From the NCBI GenBank assembly GCA_959597175.1, contig CAUFXM010000011.1:11829-75828 (forward strand): 64,000 nucleotides of DNA, in the 5' to 3' direction. The notes beneath the pieces were generated by a model. The model was not told the DNA's origin, made no database searches, and saw only the letters and a list, made by a program, of their open reading frames with translations. This document shows, in pieces, positions 16,485 to 25,400 of the stretch (position 1 is the stretch's first letter; each line of letters begins with the position of its first letter). The stretch comes from an uncultured Methanomassiliicoccales archaeon. GTDB lineage: Archaea > Thermoplasmatota > Thermoplasmata > Methanomassiliicoccales > Methanomethylophilaceae. A program made the translations under genes and the position numbers.

Positions 16485-18577
16485 ACGTCAACTTCCAGGA
16501 CGACGACATCACCGCGGCATGGAACGACGTGTTCTCCAGGGAGAGGTACCGCCTGACCATCGCGTGCATAGCCGACAACTACCCCCAGAAGAAGAGTCTC
16601 TTCGTGGACTACGCGGACATCAACACGTACAACGTGGATTTCGCCATGTACGTGCTGGACAACCCCGACCGCTGTCTCGAGTCCGCCAGGAAGGTGGTGA
16701 TGTCACTGGTCCCGAACATCAGCCGTCCGGGGGAGGCGATCAACGTCAGGATCACCAACCTGCCCAGGGACGCCAAGGTCGAGATAAGGAACCTCAGGGC
16801 GGACCACCTCCGGAGGCTGGTCGCCGTCGAGGGGCTGGCCAGGAAGGTCACCACGGTCAAACCCAGGATGACCATGGCTCTGTTCAGGTGCGCCAGGTGC
16901 GGGGCGGAGATGTGGATCCCGCAGCCGGGCATGATCCTCAAGGAGCCTATGATGTGTTCCAACCCGGAGGGAGGATGCAACAAGCAGGCCACCCGCTTCA
17001 TCCTGGACGACAAGGAGTCCGTGTACATCGACACCCAGAAGATAGAGATCCAGGAGTCCCCGGAGGGCCTGAGAGGGGGAGCGCAGCCCGAGAGGATCAC
17101 CGGCTATGTCGAGGACGACATCGCCGGGGAGGTCACCGCCGGGAACAGGATCACGCTGAACGGGATACTCAGGTCGGTGGAGAAGTCCGACAGGGACAAG
17201 TCCACCGTGTTCGAGACGTACCTGGACGTCATCTCGGTGGAGTTCGAGCAGCACGAGTACGACGAGATCCAGATCACCGAGGACGACGAGAGGGAGATCC
17301 TCAGGATGTCCCGCGATCCGGACCTGTTCGACAACATCGTCAGGTCGATATCCCCATCCATCTACGGCTTGGACTCCGTCAAGAAGGCCATCGCCCTGCA
17401 GCTGTTCGGAGGATGCCACAAGGAGATGGACGACGGCACCGTGATGAGGGGGGACATGCACATCCTGCTCATGGGGGACCCGGGTGTGGCGAAGTCCCAG
17501 CTGCTGAGATACATGAGCATGCTGGCGCCCAGAGGCATATACGCATCCGGGAAGTCGGCGTCCGCCGCGGGTCTCACCGCCGCCGCGGTCAGGGACGACT
17601 TCGGGGACGGCAGATGGACTTTGGAGGCGGGAGCGCTAGTGCTGGCGGACAAGGGTCTGGCGTGCATCGACGAGCTGGACAAGATGACCGACCAGGACAG
17701 GTCCTCCCTGCACGAGGCCATGGAGTCTCAGAAGATCTCCGTGGCGAAGGCTGGCATAACCGCAACCCTCCAGTGCAGGTGCTCCATGCTTGCCGCGGCC
17801 AACCCCAAGTACGGACGCTTCGAGGAGGACACCCCGATAGCCGATCAGATCGATCTGCCTCCAGCGCTGATGTCCCGTTTCGACCTCATCTTCGTGCTCA
17901 CGGACAAGCCGGAGAAGCGCAAGGACACGGCCATCACCGAGCACATCCTCAAGGCCCATCAGCGTGGCCAGGTGAGGATGATGCCCGAGGGGACCGTCAT
18001 CGAGGGTGTCGACGCCAAGAGGATCCTGGAGAACACCGACAACATCCGTCCGGTGTACGACGTGGAGATACTCAGGAAGTACGTCGCCTACTCGAAGAGG
18101 ATCACACCCGTCATGACCGAGGAGGCCAAGGACATCATAGAGAGGAGCTTCCTCAGGATCAGGGCCATGGGCAACGACGGGTCGTCCGTTCCGATAACCG
18201 CCAGGCAGCTGGAGGCGTTCGTGCGTCTGTCCGAGGCGTCGGCCAAGATGAGGCTCAGCTCCATCGTCACGGACGTGGACGCCAACCGTGCCGTGGATCT
18301 CGTCGAGGACTACCTCAGCAGGATCGCCGGCAACGATGAGGGCGGCTTCGACATAGACAAGATAGCCACCGGCATCAGCTCTAAGGACAGGAATAAGATC
18401 GATGTGATCCGTTCCATACTCAAGGAGTTCGGAGGGGACGGGCTGTCCGAGGAGGAGATCGTCCAGCATGGGGAGTCCCAGGGCGTGTCCGAGCAGGATG
18501 CCCGCAGAGCGATCAAGCAGCTGAACGACGCCGGCGAGATATTCAGGACCCCGGCCGGGGTCTACAAGAGGACGTGA
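16481..18577 (+). CDS. mcm: Replicative DNA helicase MCM
   Basis: A 698-residue archaeal MCM. The N-terminal domain has a zinc-binding module (CARCGAEMW ... MCSNPEGGC) and an OB fold. The AAA+ core has Walker A GDPGVAKSQ, Walker B CIDELDKM and the arginine finger in SRFDLIFVL. A C-terminal winged helix ends the protein. It forms the hexameric 3'-5' replicative helicase. The ATG at 16481 overlaps the upstream stop. Downstream are DUF424 and NMD3-like genes. Confidence 0.97.
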   Translation: MNVNFQDDDITAAWNDVFSRERYRLTIACIADNYPQKKSLFVDYADINTYNVDFAMYVLDNPDRCLESARKVVMSLVPNISRPGEAINVRITNLPRDAKVEIRNLRADHLRRLVAVEGLARKVTTVKPRMTMALFRCARCGAEMWIPQPGMILKEPMMCSNPEGGCNKQATRFILDDKESVYIDTQKIEIQESPEGLRGGAQPERITGYVEDDIAGEVTAGNRITLNGILRSVEKSDRDKSTVFETYLDVISVEFEQHEYDEIQITEDDEREILRMSRDPDLFDNIVRSISPSIYGLDSVKKAIALQLFGGCHKEMDDGTVMRGDMHILLMGDPGVAKSQLLRYMSMLAPRGIYASGKSASAAGLTAAAVRDDFGDGRWTLEAGALVLADKGLACIDELDKMTDQDRSSLHEAMESQKISVAKAGITATLQCRCSMLAAANPKYGRFEEDTPIADQIDLPPALMSRFDLIFVLTDKPEKRKDTAITEHILKAHQRGQVRMMPEGTVIEGVDAKRILENTDNIRPVYDVEILRKYVAYSKRITPVMTEEAKDIIERSFLRIRAMGNDGSSVPITARQLEAFVRLSEASAKMRLSSIVTDVDANRAVDLVEDYLSRIAGNDEGGFDIDKIATGISSKDRNKIDVIRSILKEFGGDGLSEEEIVQHGESQGVSEQDARRAIKQLNDAGEIFRTPAGVYKRT

Positions 18578-18582
18578 TTTCC

Positions 18583-18873
18583 ATGTACGCGAGGATACAC
18601 ACCCACGGGAACGAGAGGATACTTGCCGCCTGCGACGAGGACGTCATGGGCCTCACATTCGAGGGCGGAGGGGCCAGGATACGCATCAGCGAGGCGTTCT
18701 ACGGGACGGAGTCCATAACCGCCGAGGCCTTCGTGGAGAGGATGAAGTCCGTCACCATAATGAATCTGGTCGGCGAGGAGGTCATAGCATTGGCAATCGC
18801 CGAGGGGAAGGTCTCCCCGGACTGCGTAATGGACATTGGCGGGGTGAAGCACGCACAGGTGGTGCTGCTGTGA
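18583..18873 (+). CDS. DUF424 family protein
   Basis: A 96-residue protein matching the archaeal DUF424 family (start MYARIHTHGNERILAACDE, end DIGGVKHAQVVLL). The function is unknown; it is usually found near translation or RNA-processing genes, as here before the NMD3-like gene, whose GTG overlaps its stop. The ATG at 18583 was chosen over an in-frame GTG at 18574. Confidence 0.8.
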   Translation: MYARIHTHGNERILAACDEDVMGLTFEGGGARIRISEAFYGTESITAEAFVERMKSVTIMNLVGEEVIALAIAEGKVSPDCVMDIGGVKHAQVVLL

Positions 18874-19898
18874 GTTTCTGCGTGAAATGCGGCAGGGACT
18901 GCGAGGAGTCCCTGGACGGTCTGTGCATAGACTGCTGGCTGGACGGCCGCAGGCTCACCGAGCTCCCGCATCATGTGGACCTCAGGGTGTGCACCAACTG
19001 CGGGGAGTACGAGTTCGGCGACAGGTGGCTCAGGAGGGACAGGCTGGTGGCCGTCCAGGACGCCGCCGCGGACGCGCTGTCGGTCATAAGGGATGCCATC
19101 CCTGTTTCCGTCTCCACCGAGGTGGAGGAACAGGACCCGCACGTGTATGCGGTCAGGGTGCGCACGGTGTGCGACGTCATGGGCTACGAGGCGGAGGACG
19201 AGGCGTCCACCATAGTGAGGATCAAGAACACCGTCTGCAGGAGATGCTCGAGACAGCTCGGCAGCTACTACGAGGCGATCCTGCAGATACGCACCGGCTC
19301 TGGGAAGCTCTCCGACGCGGAGCGCGAGGAGACGCTGGCGCTGGTGGAGAACTCCGTGGCGAGGCAGGCGGCGACGAACCGCTCCCTGTTCATCACCAAG
19401 ATGGAGCTGGTCACCGGAGGGGTGGACGTCTACCTTTCGAGCATGTCCCTGGGGAAGAGCCTGGCGAGGGAGCTGGCGGATGCCTACTGCGCCGAGACCA
19501 AGGAGTCTCCGAAGCTCGTGGGGCAGACCACGGACGGCCAGGACATGTACAGGATCACCTATCTGGTCAGGCTCCCCGAGTACCACGTCGGGGACGTGGT
19601 GACCTTCCAGGGGAGGCACTGCAAACTGTCCCGCGTGAACGGTAACGGGGGCAGGGTGGTGGATCTGGAGGACTTCAGGGACAGGTCCGTGCGCAGGCAG
19701 GACATGTCGTCGATCAGGCTGTACGCCCAGGCGTCGGAGCTCCAGGAGGCCACCGTCATCAGCAGGTCCGGATCGGAGATCCAGGTGCTGGACCCATCCA
19801 ACTACTCCACGGTCGATCTGAGGGTCCCGGAGGGTTCCGATGTCGGCGATTCCGTGAAGGTCGTCAGGATCGAGGACGTCCTGTACTACGTGCCGTGA
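18870..19898 (+). CDS. NMD3-like 60S/50S export-adaptor homolog
   Basis: A 342-residue archaeal NMD3 homolog. The N-terminal zinc-binding region has CVKCGRDC, CIDCW, CTNCGEYEF and a later CRRCSRQ. The C-terminal half is beta-rich. Eukaryotic NMD3 binds nascent 60S subunits; the archaeal protein is thought to bind the large subunit. The GTG start overlaps the DUF424 stop by 4 bases. Confidence 0.88.
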   Translation: MSFCVKCGRDCEESLDGLCIDCWLDGRRLTELPHHVDLRVCTNCGEYEFGDRWLRRDRLVAVQDAAADALSVIRDAIPVSVSTEVEEQDPHVYAVRVRTVCDVMGYEAEDEASTIVRIKNTVCRRCSRQLGSYYEAILQIRTGSGKLSDAEREETLALVENSVARQAATNRSLFITKMELVTGGVDVYLSSMSLGKSLARELADAYCAETKESPKLVGQTTDGQDMYRITYLVRLPEYHVGDVVTFQGRHCKLSRVNGNGGRVVDLEDFRDRSVRRQDMSSIRLYAQASELQEATVISRSGSEIQVLDPSNYSTVDLRVPEGSDVGDSVKVVRIEDVLYYVP

Positions 19899-20016
19899 CA
19901 TCCCCCTTCCTCAGCCGCTCCGCTACCGGCCGTCCACATCGTGGGGCGACCATGTTGAACAGTACGAGCGGACATCGCTGCCAACACCCAAATACAATCA
20001 CGGCGCTGGCCGTGGC

Positions 20017-20892
20017 ATGACCGTGATCAAGCTCTCCGAGCCGGTGGAGGACATCGTCGTCAACCTCCTCCGCCTTGCGAACACAAAGCTCCCCGCAGAC
20101 GTGGGGTGGGCGCTGGAGGCCGCCGCGGGCTGGGAGACCAACCCCGTGGCCTACACCCAGCTGGGGGCGATCATGGATAATGTGAAGAAAGCCGAGCACA
20201 TGGGCCTGCCGATGTGCCAGGACACAGGCATCCCCGTGTTCTACGTCAGGGGGAGGTTCGACTCGTCCATAGCGGATTCCATATCAGCCGGCCTGGCCAG
20301 GGCCACCCACGACATCCCGCTCAGGCCAAACACGGTGGACCCCCTGACCAGGGAGAACCACGGCGACAACCTGGGGGAGGGCATGCCGATCATCCACTAC
20401 ATCCCGACGTCCGACGACTTCACCGAGATCACCGTCCTGCCCAAGGGTGCCGGGTCCGAGAACATGACCCGCCTGGGCATGCTGAACCCCGCGGACGGAG
20501 TGGAAGGGGTCAAGAGGTTCGTGGTGGACGCGGTCCTGGACGCCGGAGGGCGCCCCTGCCCCCCGTCCATCGTGGGGGTGGGGATAGGCGGCACATCGGA
20601 CCGCTGCACCGAGATGGCGAAGGAGGCCCTGCTGGCTCCGCTGGACGAGGACAACCCCGACCCGGTGCTGAGGGAGATGGAGGAGGAGCTTTTCGTGAAG
20701 CTCAACGGCTCCGGCCTGGGGCCGATGGGCCTTGGCGGGGCGACAACGGTGCTCGGCGTGAGGATCAGGAAGTGCGCCTGCCACACGGCCAGTCTCCCTG
20801 TAGCAGTGAACATCGGCTGCTGGGCCACCCGCCGCTCCTCCGCGAGGATAACTCCGGACGGAGTGACGTATTCCCAGGGGGTGAGGCTTTGA
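20017..20892 (+). CDS. Fumarate hydratase class I, alpha subunit
   Basis: A 291-residue N-terminal half of a two-subunit [4Fe-4S] fumarase (fumarate + water to malate). Cluster-binding Cys candidates are in LPMCQDTGIPVF, IGGTSDRC and CACHTASLPVA. Tartrate dehydratase is the main alternative for this family. The partner gene starts at a TTG overlapping its stop. A TATA-like AAATACAAT sits about 25 bases before the ATG. Confidence 0.88.
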   Translation: MTVIKLSEPVEDIVVNLLRLANTKLPADVGWALEAAAGWETNPVAYTQLGAIMDNVKKAEHMGLPMCQDTGIPVFYVRGRFDSSIADSISAGLARATHDIPLRPNTVDPLTRENHGDNLGEGMPIIHYIPTSDDFTEITVLPKGAGSENMTRLGMLNPADGVEGVKRFVVDAVLDAGGRPCPPSIVGVGIGGTSDRCTEMAKEALLAPLDEDNPDPVLREMEEELFVKLNGSGLGPMGLGGATTVLGVRIRKCACHTASLPVAVNIGCWATRRSSARITPDGVTYSQGVRL

Positions 20893-21458
20893 GGATCCTG
20901 CAGCTCCCCCTGGACGAGGCCACCGTCCGCTCCCTGAAGCTGGGCGAGACGGTCTTCCTTTCAGGCCCGATAATAACCGGGAGGGATGAGATGCACATCC
21001 GCGCGCTCGAGATGGCGGAGAAGGGGGAGGACGTCCCGGACTGTCTGCAGGGCGCGACGATATTCCACTGCGGCCCGATCATGAGGCGCAGGGACGACGG
21101 TTCCTGGACGGTGGTGGCGGCAGGGCCGACGACGTCGGCCAGGATGAACAGGCTGGAGCCGGACATGATCCCGACGTTCAACATCCGCGCCATCGTGGGC
21201 AAAGGCGGGATGAGCCGCGAGACAGCCGACGCCATGAGGGATTACGGCTGCGTCTACCTAGCGGCCACCGGCGGAGCCGCCGTCACCCTCGCGGAGGGCC
21301 TGGACAGGTGCACCGGCGTGGAGTGGGAGGACCTGGGCATGGCAGAGGCCATGTGGAGGTTCGAGGCCAGCAGGTTCGGTCCGCTGATCGTGGCGATGGA
21401 CGCCAACGGGGAGAGCCTGTACGAGAGGGTCAACTCGGCACTCGTCAGGGACGCCTGA
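20889..21458 (+). CDS. Fumarate hydratase class I, beta subunit
   Basis: 189 residues, the C-terminal half of the split class I fumarase (FLSGPIITGRDEMH, FHCGPIM, GKGGMSRETADAM, YLAATGGAAVTLAE). The TTG at 20889 overlaps the alpha-subunit stop and gives MRILQLPLDEATVRSL, the family N terminus. Frame and coupling make this start likely. The 3' end overlaps the convergent surface-protein gene by 14 bases. Confidence 0.87.
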   Translation: MRILQLPLDEATVRSLKLGETVFLSGPIITGRDEMHIRALEMAEKGEDVPDCLQGATIFHCGPIMRRRDDGSWTVVAAGPTTSARMNRLEPDMIPTFNIRAIVGKGGMSRETADAMRDYGCVYLAATGGAAVTLAEGLDRCTGVEWEDLGMAEAMWRFEASRFGPLIVAMDANGESLYERVNSALVRDA

Positions 21459-22368
21459 CCTCGTCATCGGACGGCGGAGTGAGGTCGTTCTCGACGTAGA
21501 TCTCGGACTCCGGTTTGAACGAGTGCCTGACCAGCAGGGCGATTACCACGAGGAACACGGCGAGGACCACGAGCCCGATCACCAGCATGGTATGGGCGCT
21601 GTCCAGGCCCAGGAACAGCTCGGACGTGTGCTGGTCCAGCGAGACCGTGTATGCGCTGCCGTTGTCCGTGGAGGCCTCGATCTGCGACGATTTCTCGTAG
21701 CCGTTGCAGCTCACGGTCATGGTGTATGTACCGTAGGGGCACTCGATGCTGAAGTATCCGTTGTCTCCCGTGACGGCCGTGTAGGTCTGGCCGCTCTGGG
21801 ACACGAGCGTGACCGTGGCGCCGGACACCGGTGAGCCGCTCTGGGAGTCCAGGACGTTCCCGTACACGATGCCCGTGGTGATGACCATCACGATCGCATG
21901 CGGACCGTCCGCAGTGCCGGTGAGCCTGTAGTCCCCCTGGTCGTCGACCATGTCCGGGCGGAGCTGGAAGCTGATGTACGTCTGGCCGCTCTCCCCGTCG
22001 CTGACCATCTCCATGCTGAGGTCCGGTAGGGACCTGACCATGTATCCGGCGTAGTCGAAAGACAGGTAGTGGACGTTGCCCTGGACGTATTCGAACGTGA
22101 ACTGGAAGCGCCCGTCAGCATCGGTCGTGCACGTGGACAGGGGGTTCCTGTCCGAGTCGTAGAGGGTGACCGAGACACCCTCCAGAGGGGTGTTCCTCTC
22201 CTGGTCTGAGAGGTTCGCGACGTATCCGTAGAACGTCGTGCCGGTGTCCGTCTCCCCAGTGTCTCCCGTCCCGGTGGAGGCGTCCTCGGCGTACGATCCG
22301 CCGAGGAGCATCGGACACAGGAGGACTGCGACTGCGACTGCGATGGCGAGGGTCCAGCGGCGCTCCAT
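21445..22368 (-). CDS. Secreted/surface protein with carboxypeptidase-regulatory-like repeats
   Basis: A 307-residue protein. The N-terminal signal peptide is about residues 5-27 (hydrophobic AIAVAVAVLLCPMLLGGSYA), followed by a Thr/Gly-rich spacer and two beta-sandwich carboxypeptidase-regulatory-like domains (GVSVTLYDSDRNPLST; GATVTLVSQSGQTYTAVTGD). A membrane helix near residues 260-283 precedes a short charged cytoplasmic tail. It is probably an outward-facing, membrane-anchored domain protein of unknown ligand. Confidence 0.75.
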   Translation of the reverse strand: MERRWTLAIAVAVAVLLCPMLLGGSYAEDASTGTGDTGETDTGTTFYGYVANLSDQERNTPLEGVSVTLYDSDRNPLSTCTTDADGRFQFTFEYVQGNVHYLSFDYAGYMVRSLPDLSMEMVSDGESGQTYISFQLRPDMVDDQGDYRLTGTADGPHAIVMVITTGIVYGNVLDSQSGSPVSGATVTLVSQSGQTYTAVTGDNGYFSIECPYGTYTMTVSCNGYEKSSQIEASTDNGSAYTVSLDQHTSELFLGLDSAHTMLVIGLVVLAVFLVVIALLVRHSFKPESEIYVENDLTPPSDDEVRRP

Positions 22369-22472
22369 GCCTCCGAATCGCCCCTGTCACTTTAATTATC
22401 TTCTGATTGGGAGCTCGGACGGCCCGCATCGCACAACGCTTAAATCGGAATCGGTCATGAAGCCTTCGACTG

Positions 22473-25400
22473 GTGATTTCCGTGCTGGAGAAAGTGGACA
22501 GGACATACACGAAGGACGAGGTCATGGGCCTCATGGAGCCTCTCATCTCCACATGGTTCAACGAGAGGTTCGACGACCTCACCATCCCGCAGGCCAAGGC
22601 CATCCCCGTCATCCACCAGAGGAGGAACGTCCTGGTTTCCTCACCCACCGGATCAGGCAAGACGCTGACGGCGTTCACCAGCATTATCAACGAACTCACC
22701 CGCTACTCGCGCGAGGGGACCCTCGAGGAGAGGGTCTACTGCATCTACGTCTCCCCCCTGAAGGCCCTGGCCAACGACGTCAACCGCAACCTCAACACCC
22801 CGCTGGCCGAGATGAGGGAGGTGGCCGCCCGGCACGGCATGGATGTGCCCGACATCCGTGTCGCCGTCCGCTCCGGGGACACCCCCCAGAACGAGAGGCA
22901 GAAGATGGTCAGGCACCCCCCGCACATCCTCATCACCACCCCCGAGAGCCTGGCGCTCATGCTGGCCGCCCCCAAGTTCAAGGAGGCCTTCGACAGGGTG
23001 GAGTGGGTCATCATCGACGAGATCCACGACATATGCGACTCAAAGAGGGGTGCGTTCCTGTCGCTGACACTGGAGCGCCTCAGGCACCACTGCAAGGGGG
23101 AGTTCGTGAGGATCGGCCTGTCGGCGACCCTGGCCCCCATCGACGCCATCGCCGGGTACCTGGTCGGCTGCGGGCCCGACGGCAGCATCCGCGACGTGGC
23201 GCTCATAGAGTCCGGCTCTAAGAAGCAGCTGGACCTCAAGGTGATATGCCCGACCGAGGATATGACCCGGCTCTCCTCGGACATCGTCAACTCGATGATG
23301 TACGACACCCTGAAGGAGCTGATAGAGCAGCACGAGACCACCCTCGTCTTCACGAACACGCGTTCCGGGGCGGAGAGCGTGGTGTACAAGCTGAAGGAGC
23401 GCGGGCTGGAGAACATAGAGGTGCACCACAGCTCGCTGGGGAAGGAGATCCGCCTGGACGTGGAGGAGAGGCTCAAGCGCGGGGAGATCAAGTGCGTGGT
23501 GTCGTCCACGTCCCTGGAGCTGGGCATAGACATAGGGTCGGTGGACCTGGTGTGCCAGATCGGTTCTCCGAAGTCCGTCGCCAAGGGTCTTCAGAGGATA
23601 GGTCGCAGCGGTCACAGCTTCGGGAAGGTCGCCAAGGGGCGGCTGCTGGTGTTCGATCCGGACGACCTGGTCGAGTGCGCCGTCATGTGCAGGGCCGCAC
23701 ACCGCGGGGACATCGACCGCGTCGGCATACCGGAGAACTGCCTGGACGTGCTATCCCAGACCGTGGTGGGCATGAGCCTCGACAGCAGATGGGACGTGAA
23801 GGACGCCTACGCGCTTGTAAGGGGCTCGTACTGCTACCGCAATCTGACCGAGGAGAGCTTCCTGGACGTGCTCAGGTACCTCGGGAGCAAGGACGACTTC
23901 GAGGGCGTCTACTCGAAGATATGGTATGACGAGGGGGATGGGCAGTTCGGGAAGAAGAAGGGCTCCAGGATGATCTACTTCATGAACCTGGGCACCATCC
24001 CCGAGGAGGCGAACTACCGTGTCGTGACCAACCACGGGACCACGGCGGGGGAACTGTCGGAGAAGTTCGTGGAGAGACTGTCTCCCAGGGACGTCTTCGT
24101 CCTCGGGGGGAGGTCCTTCGAGTTCGTCCGCTCCAAGGGCATGACGGCGTACGTCAAGGAGGCCAACGGGAGGAAGCCGACCGTGCCCTCCTGGGCCGGC
24201 GAGATGCTCCCGAGGAGCTTCGACCTGTCGATGGACATCGCCGGTTTCAGGAAGGAGATGTCCGCCAGGATCGGGGAGCCGGACGACCGGGCCATATCCG
24301 AGCTGGTCTCGGACTTCGATGTGGACGAGGGGTCGGCGCGGAGCATGCTCTCGTACTTCAGGGAGCAGCAGGCGGTCGCGGGCTTCATACCCGACTGCGA
24401 CCGTCTCGCCGTGGAGGAGTACATAGACCCTTCCGGCAACCAGAAGCTGATCTTCCACTTCCCGTTCGGCCGTAGGGTGAACGACGCCCTCTCCAGGGCG
24501 TACGCCTACAGGATGACCGGCATGATGGGGGCCAACGTCTCCGTCACCATCTCGGACGACAGCTTCATGCTGGGCTGCCCCCGGAGGTTCGACCTCTCGC
24601 TGGTGCCGGGCCTGGTCAGGGCGAGCGAGCTGGAGCAGGTGCTCCGCAAGTCGCTGAAGGACTCGGAGATATTCAAGCTCAGGTTCAGGCACACCGCCGC
24701 CCGCAGCTTCATGATCCTCAGGAATTACATGGGCCGTCCGATATCGGTCAACAGGCAGCAGATACGTTCCACCTACCTGCTGGAGACGCTGGGCGGCATG
24801 GAGCGCGTCCCCGTCATAGAGGAGACCTACCGCGAGGTCATGGAGGACGACATGGACATCAAGAACGCCAGGCACGTCCTGGACATGATCGACTCGGGCG
24901 AGATGGGCGTCAGCCTGATCCATTACACAGGCACCCCATCCCCCTTCGCCCACTCCGCCATCCTCTCCGGGTTCTCGGACATCGTCCTCATGGAGGACAG
25001 GTCCGCGCTCCTCAGGGAACTGCACAGGAAGGTGCTGTACAGGGCGCTCGGGGATTCCGTCAGCGAGTTCGAGTTCACCGAGGACCAGGTGGTCCCGTAC
25101 TACGCCCAGAAGCCTCCGCGCATCGCATCCCGGGACGACATACCGAAGCTGCTCGCTGTCACCGGTCCGCTACAGGCACTCCGCGAGAGGGGCAGGAACA
25201 TCTACTCGTACACCGACGAGGACAAGAGGACCGTGGACGGATGGGTGAGGGAGCTCATCCGCGACGGGACCCTCGGCACGGTGTTCCTGGACGACGTGCA
25301 TGTGATGACGTCCTCAGAGATCCCATACTATGTCGCCGCGACCAGGAGGATAAGGGAGCTCAACGATGTGGAGCGGGCGGTGTACGATTCGATCGGAAGG